Source of the DNA: Ilumatobacteraceae bacterium
GTDB lineage: Bacteria > Actinomycetota > Acidimicrobiia > Acidimicrobiales > Ilumatobacteraceae
Assembly: GCA_030727685.1 (NCBI GenBank)
Contig: JANRBC010000044.1
Span: 1-6,928 of the forward strand
DNA length: 6,928 nt
Reading direction: 5' to 3'
The position numbers and the translations under genes are program-made. Below, piece after piece: positions 1 to 6,082 of this stretch. Under the pieces are notes generated by a model. The model searched no databases and was not told the origin of the DNA. It worked only from the letters and a program-made list of their open reading frames with translations. The stretch's first letter is position 1. Each line of letters starts with the position of its first letter.

Positions 1-573
1 CTCAAAGCCCAAGAAACTTCAGATCCAACATTGCGTCAACAACTATTGAGCGAACATGCCAAGGCGCTGGCTGGTCACGCCAAAGTTTTGGCCGATAAAA
101 AATATTGGGAGCAATTCAATCGCTCGCCCGAATACGTGATTATGTTCATTCCGGGTGAGTCATTTTTGGCTGATGCCTTGCGTTCAGATAGCAGTTTGTT
201 AGAAGTCGCGATGCGAAGCCGGGTGTTGATCGCCTCGCCAGTTAATTTGTTGGCGTTACTACTGGCCGTTGCCAAAGGTTGGCAGGCATTTCAAATCGCT
301 GAGCACGCCGAAAAAATCGCGGCTCTCGGCCGTGAACTATATGAACGAGTAGACACAGTGCTTGAAAGTGTCGAGAAAACTGGGCGTGGTCTCGAAACGG
401 CGATAACTGCATACAACAAAATGGTCGGCTCAATTGAAGGGCGCATGTTGGCAACTTTGCGTAAGTTCAAAGACGCAGGAGTAACTTCTTCTGAACTGAC
501 TGAGATTTCAAACATCGATTCAGCACCACGACAAATTTCGGCTCCTGAGCACACTAAAGAACTAAACCGCTGA
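1..573 (+). CDS. rmuC: RmuC family protein, C-terminal part (5' end outside window)
   Basis: The reading frame is open from the first base and ends at TGA 571-573, so 190 C-terminal residues are visible. RmuC proteins are linked to DNA recombination and limit rearrangement at inverted repeats; the family carries a nuclease-like core preceded by a coiled coil. Seen here: the family block with DKKYWEQF at about residues 32-39 of the visible part, then PEYVIMFIPGE (43-53), then VLIASPVNLLALL (75-87), which are typical of the RmuC core. A charged helical tail of about 95 residues follows, with a polar end. The N-terminal membrane or coiled-coil portion lies upstream. A TTG at position 31 could be mistaken for a start, but the frame and the similarity continue upstream of it. 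It probably shares a transcript with the small membrane gene and tilS downstream. Family assignment is firm; the exact role in this organism is not shown. Confidence 0.93.
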   Translation, partial: LKAQETSDPTLRQQLLSEHAKALAGHAKVLADKKYWEQFNRSPEYVIMFIPGESFLADALRSDSSLLEVAMRSRVLIASPVNLLALLLAVAKGWQAFQIAEHAEKIAALGRELYERVDTVLESVEKTGRGLETAITAYNKMVGSIEGRMLATLRKFKDAGVTSSELTEISNIDSAPRQISAPEHTKELNR

Positions 574-610
574 TTGGTTTAGCAATCGAATTATCGCTAG
601 CATTACGGCA

Positions 611-760
611 ATGATTGCAGCAGTTGTTTGGCATTGGTGGTTAGGTGCAGGTTTGTTGATCGCCGGCATTGGTGCTGTGGTTGGTTTGGTGGCTGGTTAT
701 TTGAAGTCGGTAACAGCTCTTAAATACCCAAACCGTCGCCAAAAACAAACACAGAAATAA
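611..760 (+). CDS. Small hydrophobic membrane protein, 49 residues, unknown function
   Basis: An ATG-started frame fills most of the gap between rmuC and tilS and ends at TAA 758-760, 13 bases before tilS. The product has a tryptophan-rich start (WHWW at residues 8-11), a long run of Gly/Ala/Leu/Val/Ile to about residue 32 that would span the membrane once, or twice as a tight hairpin, and a basic polar tail (KYPNRRQKQTQK). Positive charge on the C-terminal side suggests a cytoplasmic tail. No convincing Shine-Dalgarno precedes the ATG. The frame is open back to 566 and also encodes hydrophobic residues there, so a rare ATT or ATC start at 590-604 cannot be excluded, but no ATG, GTG or TTG exists upstream in frame. 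Support comes from the composition, the basic tail and the tight same-strand spacing. I do not recognise the family. Confidence 0.6.
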   Translation: MIAAVVWHWWLGAGLLIAGIGAVVGLVAGYLKSVTALKYPNRRQKQTQK

Positions 761-773
761 GCGGCTCGGGCTG

Positions 774-1667
774 ATGGACGCCCTCGTCGAAAAACTTAAG
801 TCAAATAAGTTTGCCTGTGAGCTTTTAACACGATGTAACTTTCCATCGCCAGGATCGAAGATTAATTGCGCAGTTTCTGGCGGCAAAGACAGTATGGCGA
901 TGCTCTTGCTCGCAGTTTTGAACGGCTGTGACGTTACTGCAATTCATGTAGACCATTCTTTGCGGCAAGGTTCAGATCAAGAAGCGACGATTGTTGCTCG
1001 ACTTGCAGAGCAGCTCGGTGCAAGTTTTGTTAGCAAGACAATCAAAGTTGAGCCGGGCGCGAATCTTGAGGCTCGCGCTCGCAATGCGCGTTTCGCAGTA
1101 TTGCCCGAAGCTGTTGCTACCGGACACACCGCCGATGACCAAGCCGAAACCCTAATGATCAATCTTCTGCGCGGGGCTGGACTACAGGGCCTTGCAGGAA
1201 TGAAACAAAGCCACAGTCACCCAATTTTGAATCTGCGCCGTAGCGAGACAGAAATGCTTTGTCGCGAGCTCGAAATCAAATGTGTTGTTGACCCAACAAA
1301 TGCTGACTTGAAGTTTCTGAGAAATCAAGTTCGCCAACAATTATTGCCTTTGATGAACGAGGTTTCACAGCGCGATGTTGCCCAGATTCTTGCGCGCCAA
1401 GCCGATTTGTTTCGCGAAGACAGTGATTTTCTTGATGACTTGGCTAAACAAATTGACCCAACAGACGCCAAAGCTCTTTCGATTGCGCCAATCGCTTTGG
1501 CTCGACGTGCGGTCCGAGTTTGGCTGACTGAAACATATCCACCTGATGCAGCAACGGTCGAGCGCGTACTTGATGTTGCTCGTGGCGCGACAACAGCTTG
1601 CGAAATCGGAATGAACCGTGAAGTTCGGCGTAGCAACCAGCGGCTGCAAATCAACTCGAAGCAATAA
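774..1667 (+). CDS. tilS: tRNA(Ile)-lysidine synthetase TilS, short form
   Basis: TilS uses ATP and lysine to convert C34 of the CAU-anticodon isoleucine tRNA to lysidine, so that the tRNA reads AUA codons and is charged with Ile. It is cytoplasmic and normally essential. Seen here: the N-type ATP pyrophosphatase PP-loop SGGKDS at residues 35-40, HVDHSLR at 58-64, the family block GHTADDQAET at 117-126, and FLRNQVRQQLLPLM at 181-194. A helical region follows, with a short C-terminal segment at about 245-297. At 297 residues it lacks the extra C-terminal domains of the about 430-residue enterobacterial enzyme and resembles the compact form found in many actinobacteria and in Aquifex. The ATG at 774 has only a weak G-rich sequence upstream, but no better start is nearby. 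The hpt and ftsH genes often found after tilS are absent here. Confidence 0.95.
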   Translation: MDALVEKLKSNKFACELLTRCNFPSPGSKINCAVSGGKDSMAMLLLAVLNGCDVTAIHVDHSLRQGSDQEATIVARLAEQLGASFVSKTIKVEPGANLEARARNARFAVLPEAVATGHTADDQAETLMINLLRGAGLQGLAGMKQSHSHPILNLRRSETEMLCRELEIKCVVDPTNADLKFLRNQVRQQLLPLMNEVSQRDVAQILARQADLFREDSDFLDDLAKQIDPTDAKALSIAPIALARRAVRVWLTETYPPDAATVERVLDVARGATTACEIGMNREVRRSNQRLQINSKQ

Positions 1668-1686
1668 ATCTGAATTTAAGTGTTCA

Positions 1687-1744
1687 CGAGATAGTTGCGA
1701 AACCCAAACACAACCTGAATTTGCTGTGATATTGTGCTATCTCG
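1687..1744 (+). repeat. Bipartite inverted repeat in the tilS downstream gap
   Basis: CGAGATAG (1687-1694) and CTATCTCG (1737-1744) are perfect inverted copies. Nested inside them, CACAA (1709-1713) pairs with TTGTG (1732-1736), which directly abuts the right outer arm. Folded, this gives a 13-nt 3' arm pairing with two 5' segments separated by a 14-nt bulge. There is no U-tract after it, so a simple intrinsic terminator for tilS is unlikely. It could be a weak transcript end, part of a 5' leader for the gene at 1792, or chance. The same stretch holds a TG-A-TATTGT sequence (1727-1735) resembling an extended -10 element, with no good -35. Function not established. Confidence 0.3.
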
Positions 1745-1764
1745 ATGTCCGAAACAATAATTAG

Positions 1765-1791
1765 TAGCGAGTCAAGTTTGAAGGCTCGCTA
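1765..1791 (+). promoter_or_regulatory. Hairpin containing the Shine-Dalgarno and abutting the GTG start at 1792
   Basis: TAGCGAG (1765-1771) and CTCGCTA (1785-1791) are a perfect 7-bp inverted repeat. Inside it TCAA (1772-1775) can pair with TTGA (1778-1781), though the apical loop would then be very tight. The probable ribosome site GAAGG (1780-1784) lies 7 bases before GTG 1792: its first two bases fall in the inner stem and AGG bulges out on the 3' side. The outer stem ends on the base immediately before the start codon. Such a structure would be expected to limit ribosome access unless it is opened by an upstream ribosome or another factor. The inverted repeat is seen directly; the regulatory role is inference. 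Confidence 0.35.
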
Positions 1792-2301
1792 GTGCCACAA
1801 AAACTGCGCGGTAAATGGGCACTGGGCATTTTGCCTCGAAATTTAACCTGGATAATCAAGGACAAGCTCGCAATTTGTGAGCGGCCCGGCGGATTCGGTG
1901 TCAATCATCGACGCGTGCGACGACAAGAAGAGATTATTTGGCTTCGTGAAAACGAATTTGGTTGCGTGATTTCAATCAGCACTGCGCCTCACAATCTGCA
2001 TAGTTATGAAGAGTTGCAAATGCCTTATCAGCATCGCCCGATGCCACACCCCGACGATTTAGACCCGTGGTTGAAGACTTTTTATACAGAAATTTCAAAG
2101 CTGTTACAGCGCGGAATGAAAATCGTGGTTCACGCCGAAGAAGTCAGCGAGCGCTTGCATGGGTTAATGGGCGGATACATCAGATGGTCAGGTTTGGTCG
2201 ACGACCCCGCTCAGGCGATAATTCTCACTGAGCGAATTGCTGGCCGCCAACTTGACCCTGATTCGCGCGAATTAATTCTGCGCGTTCACGAACTTCGCTG
2301 A
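1792..2301 (+). CDS. Dual-specificity-phosphatase-like protein lacking the catalytic Cys (probable pseudophosphatase)
   Basis: This is a 169-residue soluble protein with no signal peptide or membrane segment. Its layout matches small dual-specificity or tyrosine phosphatases: a WIIKDKLAICERPGG start strand (20-34), a helix, a strand FGCVISIS (56-63), then the acid-loop region HRPMPHPDDLDPW (81-93), a helix, and the would-be P-loop strand KIVVHAEEVSERLHGLMGGYI (110-130). The active signature HCx5R appears as H114-A115-x5-R121: the arginine sits at exactly the right spacing, but the nucleophilic Cys is Ala and the usual Gly is Val. The C-terminal AIILTERIAGRQLDPDSRELI (142-162) resembles the closing helices of that fold. 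Standard Cys-phosphate catalysis is therefore not expected; binding of a phosphorylated ligand or a structural role is possible. GTG 1792 is the first usable start after the in-frame stop at 1765-1767. No family name is given with confidence, and the fold call rests on motif reading alone. Confidence 0.6.
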   Translation: MPQKLRGKWALGILPRNLTWIIKDKLAICERPGGFGVNHRRVRRQEEIIWLRENEFGCVISISTAPHNLHSYEELQMPYQHRPMPHPDDLDPWLKTFYTEISKLLQRGMKIVVHAEEVSERLHGLMGGYIRWSGLVDDPAQAIILTERIAGRQLDPDSRELILRVHELR

Positions 2302-2311
2302 TAACAACTTT

Positions 2312-2336
2312 GGTTATTCGCGATTAGCGAATAACC
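2312..2336. terminator. Stem-loop between convergent genes, possible bidirectional terminator
   Basis: GGTTATTCGC (2312-2321) and GCGAATAACC (2327-2336) form a perfect 10-bp stem with a 5-base loop, GATTA. U-G and U-A pairs can extend it to TTT/GAA at 2309-2311 and 2337-2339. It lies 10 bases after the stop of the 1792 gene, and the prenyl synthase stop codon (TTA on the plus strand, 2324-2326) lies in the loop. Neither strand has a real U-tract after the stem. It therefore resembles the U-poor hairpins common at actinobacterial gene ends rather than a classic intrinsic terminator. Confidence 0.55.
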
Positions 2337-3313
2337 GAATTGAGCAGTGCCCGTGGGGCGTCTCGTAATGCGTTTGTTGCCATTGATGCAGGCATTTTGG
2401 CGCACTCGTTTTCGGCGATAGCGACGTACTCATTAGCGGTCTCAATCGCGTGAGCAATTCCAGTGTTTGAGCGAACAATCGCTAGTGCGGCGTCACGATC
2501 GTTGCCAGAAATTGACTTGCCTAGAAGGTCTCGCAATTCAAGCGCATCTGTTGAGTCACTCTTGAGAGTTAAAAGCACAGGCAATGTGTAGACGCCTTCT
2601 TCCATGTCATGGCCAGCGCGTTTACCAAGTTCGGCGTCTGTTGCAATAACGTCCAAAATGTCGTCGACAATTTGAAACACCATGCCATATGCAGTGCCGT
2701 AGTTTGTCAACGCTTCGACAACTGAACGATCGTGACCAGCGACAAGCGCACCAATTCGAGCAGCGGTCGAAAACAAAGAAGCAGTCTTGCCCTCAATGCT
2801 CACCAAATATGAAGGCACTGAGCGCGACACATCAAAAGCCTTAGTTAGTTCTTCTATCTGGCCTTCACAAAGATGACCAATTGTTTGAGCTAAAAGTGTT
2901 GCGACTTCGGTGCCAAGTGCTGCCGCGATTTCTGAAGCTTTCGCCAACAAAAAGTCTCCAGCCAAAATGGCTTGCAGGTTGCCCCATCGCGCATTTACGG
3001 TGTCGACACCACGGCGAGTGGCGGCTTCATCCATAACATCGTCGTGATACAGCGAACCAAGATGAACCAGTTCGCAAGAAATGCCACCTTGAATTACGTC
3101 ATCGCTCACGGGTTTGTCATTGCCAACTGCAGCCGCTGCGATAGTCATCACGGGGCGAAGCCGTTTGCCACCCGCAACAATGAGGTGCGCGGCAAGTTCA
3201 TTGAGGTGTGCATCACGGTTTTTTACGGCCGCCAAAAGCGCCGCTTCAACTCGCTGGCGATCAGTATCCATAAGTGGAAGCGAAAGAAGCGGCGAAAGAA
3301 CTGCCATATCCAC
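2324..3313 (-). CDS. Long-chain polyprenyl diphosphate synthase (GrcC/heptaprenyl type)
   Basis: This class I trans-prenyltransferase extends an allylic diphosphate with isopentenyl diphosphate. Seen in its 329 residues: GGKRLRP (48-54, IPP/diphosphate binding), the first Asp-rich motif DDVMD (91-95) followed by RRG, the KT pair (176-177), FQIVDD (213-218) and the second motif DDILD (217-221), then AGHDMEEGVYTLPVLL. All Mg-binding aspartates are present. The residues 4 and 5 before the first motif are Ser and Gly, not aromatic, which by family rules favours a long product; the side chain of menaquinone is the likely use. The GTG at 3313 follows an in-frame stop (3319-3317). An in-frame ATG two codons later (3307) is an alternative, and AAGGCG at 3332-3327 is rather distant from either. 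It is transcribed divergently from clpC and converges on the phosphatase-like gene. Exact chain length cannot be read from the sequence. Confidence 0.92.
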   Translation of the reverse strand: MDMAVLSPLLSLPLMDTDRQRVEAALLAAVKNRDAHLNELAAHLIVAGGKRLRPVMTIAAAAVGNDKPVSDDVIQGGISCELVHLGSLYHDDVMDEAATRRGVDTVNARWGNLQAILAGDFLLAKASEIAAALGTEVATLLAQTIGHLCEGQIEELTKAFDVSRSVPSYLVSIEGKTASLFSTAARIGALVAGHDRSVVEALTNYGTAYGMVFQIVDDILDVIATDAELGKRAGHDMEEGVYTLPVLLTLKSDSTDALELRDLLGKSISGNDRDAALAIVRSNTGIAHAIETANEYVAIAENECAKMPASMATNALRDAPRALLNSVIR

Positions 3314-3506
3314 AGGCTAGGCAACTCGCCTTGTGAATTTACGAACTAAGCGTTGTGAGGCTCGTCACGCTCAAACCACACGCTAAAACCAACCGAGACT
3401 AGTGACCGCAAGTTCGCGTCGGGCTTGCGTCACGCGCCATAAATCGCGATGGCCGCACCGATACACTTTGTTCAGTTACCCAGTTTGACGCATAAGGCGG
3501 TCAGAG
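3314..3506. promoter_or_regulatory. Divergent intergenic region, prenyl synthase / clpC promoters
   Basis: This 193-base non-coding stretch must hold the promoters of two diverging genes. For clpC, TACACT (3462-3467) is an acceptable -10, but nothing close to a -35 consensus lies 16-19 bases upstream (AT-rich CATAAAT occurs there). The left part has an imperfect inverted repeat, GCGTTGTGAG with CTCGTCACGC, around 3351-3373, and GCCAT/ATGGC flank 3441-3448. I searched by eye for the HspR (CTTGAGT-N7-ACTCAAG) and ClgR (CGC-N5-GCG with AT-rich flanks) operators that control clp genes in other actinobacteria and found no good match. Promoter presence is inferred from gene layout, not from clear boxes. 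Confidence 0.4.
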
Positions 3507-3509
3507 TTG
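3494..3509 (+). promoter_or_regulatory. Ribosome binding site fixing the TTG start of clpC
   Basis: AAGGCGG (3494-3500) differs from the ideal AAGGAGG by one base and ends 6 bases before TTG 3507. The frame has a stop at 3486-3488 and no ATG or GTG between that stop and the TTG. The encoded protein begins exactly with the conserved ClpC N terminus MFERFTDRARR, so TTG is the start. Confidence 0.85.
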
Positions 3510-6038
3510 TTTGAACGATTTACCGATAGGGCTCGAAGAGTCGTAGTTCTCGCCCAAGAAGAAGCCCGCCTGCTCAATCACTCGTACATTGGCACAGAGC
3601 ACATTTTGCTCGGTTTGATTCATGAAGGCGAAGGCGTTGCCGCCAAAGGTCTAGAAGCGCTCGGCATTTCACTCGAAGCGGTGCGAGCACAAGTCGAAGA
3701 AATTATTGGTCAAGGCGGCTCGTCACCATCTGGTCATATTCCTTTTACTCCGCGTGCGAAAAAAGTTCTTGAGCTTTCATTGCGCGAGGCATTGCAACTT
3801 GGTCATAACTACATCGGCACTGAGCACATTTTGCTTGGTTTGATTCGCGAGGGCGAGGGCGTTGCTGCACAAGTTCTGGTCAAACTTGGCGCTGACCTTG
3901 GTCGTGTTCGCCAACAGGTCATCCAATTGTTGAGCGGATATCAAGGCCCTGGTGGCAAGAATGAAGGCGAACCGGTTGGCGCAAAAGACACACCACAAGA
4001 AAAAGGTGGCAGTCAAATTCTTGATCAGTTTGGTCGCAACTTGACGCAACTTGCGCGCGACAAAAAACTTGACCCGGTGATTGGTCGTCACAAAGAAATG
4101 GAGCGCGTGATGCAGATTTTGTCACGACGCACCAAGAACAATCCTGTGCTGATCGGCGAACCTGGTGTTGGTAAGACGGCAATCATCGAAGGTCTCGCGC
4201 AAAAAATTGTCGCCAATGAAGTACCCGAGACATTGACCAACAAACAGCTCTACACCCTCGACCTGGGTGCACTTGTCGCCGGCAGTCGATATCGCGGTGA
4301 CTTTGAAGAGCGACTTAAGAAAGTTTTGAAAGAAATTAAAACTCGTGGTGACATTATTTTGTTCATCGACGAAATTCATACACTCGTCGGTGCGGGCGCT
4401 GCCGAAGGCGCGATCGATGCTGCATCAATTTTGAAGCCGATGTTGGCCCGAGGTGAATTGCAGACAATTGGCGCGACAACTCTTGACGAATTCAGAAAAC
4501 ATTTCGAAAAAGATGCCGCACTTGAGCGACGCTTTCAACCAGTCAAGGTTGATGAGCCATCAGTTGCACATACGATCGAGATTCTCAAAGGCATTCGCGA
4601 CAAATACGAAACTCACCACCGCGTGACAATCACAGATCAGGCACTTGTCTCAGCAGCCAATCTCGCCGACCGCTATATCGCAGATCGTTTCTTGCCAGAC
4701 AAGGCGATCGACCTAATTGACGAGGCAGGCAGTCGTTTGCGAATTAAGCGCATGACGACACCGCCAGACCTTAAAGAAATTGAAAACAAAATCAACGATG
4801 TGCAAGAAGCAAAGAAGCGTGCGGTTGAAGAGCAGCGTTTCGAAGAAGCAGGTCGTTTGCGTGATCAAGAGCGTTCATTGCTCGAAGAGCGCGCACAAAA
4901 AGAAGTCGACGTCAAAGCACAAGGCATTGACTTGTTCGACGAAGTAAGCGAAGAGTCAATCGCCGAAGTTTTAAGCATGTGGACAGGTATCCCGGTCTTC
5001 AAATTGACCGAAGAAGAAACCGCCAAGTTGCTGAATATGGAAGGCGAACTTCACAAGCGCATCATTGGTCAAGAAGACGCGATTAAAGCGGTGAGCCAAA
5101 GTATTCGTCGCACACGAGCAGGCTTGAAAGACCCGAAGCGCCCGAGTGGCTCGTTTATTTTCTTGGGACCAACCGGCGTCGGCAAAACAGAACTCGCAAA
5201 AACCCTTGCTGAATTTTTGTTTGGCGATGAGCAAGCGCTGATTGCTCTTGACATGAGTGAATACATGGAAAAACACACGGTTAGTCGCCTTGTTGGTTCG
5301 CCCCCTGGCTATGTGGGTTACGAAGAAGGCGGCCAGTTGACAGAAGCCGTGCGACGCAAGCCATTCTCAGTTGTATTGTTCGATGAAATCGAAAAGGCAC
5401 ACCCTGACGTATTCAACACGCTGCTTCAGATTCTTGAAGAGGGTCGTTTGACCGATGCCCAGGGTCGCAGCACAGATTTTAGAAACACGGTGTTGATCAT
5501 GACCTCGAACTTGGGCACTCAAGATTTGCGCAAAGCCAATGTCGGTTTCGGCAAAAATGATGAAGCCCTTTCTTATGCACGCATGCGCGACAAGGTCAAT
5601 GAGGCGTTGAAGACGCAATTCAAACCTGAATTCTTGAACCGAATCGACGAAGTCATCGTGTTCCATGAGTTGTCGATGAACGAAGTTGTGCAAATGGTCG
5701 ATCTGATGAGCAAGCGCCTGACAGGTCAGCTTGAAGGTCTTGGCTTGGGTCTTGAACTCACTGTCGAAGCAAAAGAATTGCTTGCCAAGCGTGGCTATGA
5801 CCCACAACTGGGTGCTCGACCTCTGCGCCGTGCGATGCAACGCTTCCTCGAAGATCCGCTATCAGAAAAACTTCTTAATAAAGAGTTTCATGCTGGTGAA
5901 ATTATTGTGATCGGTGTTGAAGACGACCCAGAGAAGCCTGAAGAAAAACGCTTCTCGTTCAAAGCGGTCGAAGGTTTCGCGCCACCTGTTGCAGTTGAGC
6001 TTGCAGGTGCTGGCGAAACAACTCCGACACCTGAATAA
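3507..6038 (+). CDS. clpC: ATP-dependent Clp protease ATP-binding subunit ClpC
   Basis: ClpC is a hexameric AAA+ unfoldase that feeds substrates into ClpP in the cytoplasm and acts in protein quality control. The 843 residues match the full family length (about 840-850). Seen in order: a Clp-N domain of two repeats (about 1-145, each with the HxYIGTEHILLGLI block), D1 Walker A GEPGVGKT (217-224), pore tyrosine Y262 in SRYRGDF, Walker B LFIDE (285-289), a UVR-like coiled middle domain (about 428-463), D2 Walker A GPTGVGKT (554-561), pore loop GYVGY (601-605), Walker B VVLFDE (622-627), the ClpP-docking VGF loop (679-681), and sensor-2 GAR (769-771). No key residue is missing. The C terminus is a short variable acidic/Pro/Thr tail. 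It is closest in wording to actinobacterial ClpC1. It is followed by a hairpin and then an lppM-like gene. Confidence 0.98.
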   Translation: MFERFTDRARRVVVLAQEEARLLNHSYIGTEHILLGLIHEGEGVAAKGLEALGISLEAVRAQVEEIIGQGGSSPSGHIPFTPRAKKVLELSLREALQLGHNYIGTEHILLGLIREGEGVAAQVLVKLGADLGRVRQQVIQLLSGYQGPGGKNEGEPVGAKDTPQEKGGSQILDQFGRNLTQLARDKKLDPVIGRHKEMERVMQILSRRTKNNPVLIGEPGVGKTAIIEGLAQKIVANEVPETLTNKQLYTLDLGALVAGSRYRGDFEERLKKVLKEIKTRGDIILFIDEIHTLVGAGAAEGAIDAASILKPMLARGELQTIGATTLDEFRKHFEKDAALERRFQPVKVDEPSVAHTIEILKGIRDKYETHHRVTITDQALVSAANLADRYIADRFLPDKAIDLIDEAGSRLRIKRMTTPPDLKEIENKINDVQEAKKRAVEEQRFEEAGRLRDQERSLLEERAQKEVDVKAQGIDLFDEVSEESIAEVLSMWTGIPVFKLTEEETAKLLNMEGELHKRIIGQEDAIKAVSQSIRRTRAGLKDPKRPSGSFIFLGPTGVGKTELAKTLAEFLFGDEQALIALDMSEYMEKHTVSRLVGSPPGYVGYEEGGQLTEAVRRKPFSVVLFDEIEKAHPDVFNTLLQILEEGRLTDAQGRSTDFRNTVLIMTSNLGTQDLRKANVGFGKNDEALSYARMRDKVNEALKTQFKPEFLNRIDEVIVFHELSMNEVVQMVDLMSKRLTGQLEGLGLGLELTVEAKELLAKRGYDPQLGARPLRRAMQRFLEDPLSEKLLNKEFHAGEIIVIGVEDDPEKPEEKRFSFKAVEGFAPPVAVELAGAGETTPTPE

Positions 6039-6042
6039 CTCG

Positions 6043-6069
6043 CTACCCGCCTGACGCAGGCTTAGGTAG
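6043..6069 (+). terminator. Hairpin after clpC, possible weak terminator
   Basis: CTACC (6043-6047) pairs with GGTAG (6065-6069), and GCCTG (6049-6053) pairs with CAGGC (6057-6061). The loop is ACG, with an asymmetric internal loop of C against TTA. It starts 4 bases after the clpC stop and is followed only by TTCT, so termination is probably partial. It may act as a 3' stabiliser or attenuator between clpC and the next gene, whose start is 13 bases downstream of the stem. Confidence 0.5.
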
Positions 6070-6082
6070 TTCTGCGTAAACT

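Noticed and set aside
31..573. TTG 31 as the start of a complete 180-residue gene
   Set aside because: The frame is open to position 1 and RmuC similarity continues across position 31, so the gene is truncated by the window edge rather than starting there.
1670..1722. Direct repeat CTGAATTT at 1670-1677 and 1715-1722
   Set aside because: Eight bases, two copies, 45 bases apart with no further copies. Not enough for a repeat array or binding-site pair.
2972..3349. 125-codon plus-strand open frame over the prenyl synthase gene
   Set aside because: It lies antisense to a gene with complete conserved motifs, and its product is Arg/Lys-rich with no recognisable domain. It is a shadow of the real frame.
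3351..3373. Imperfect inverted repeat GCGTTGTGAG / CTCGTCACGC as a regulator site
   Set aside because: Three mismatches in ten bases. Matches of this quality are common by chance, so it is mentioned only within the intergenic entry.
3412..3449. ClgR- or HspR-type operator upstream of clpC
   Set aside because: TTCGC and GCG half-sites occur but with 8-9 bases between them instead of 5, and no CTTGAGT/ACTCAAG pair exists.
3485..3490. TTGACG as a -35 box
   Set aside because: A matching -10 would fall at or inside the clpC start codon, and no -10-like sequence is there.
5367..5840. 157-codon minus-strand open frame inside clpC
   Set aside because: It is antisense to the conserved D2 module of ClpC with no ribosome site or recognisable family. 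Long antisense frames are expected from this codon usage.
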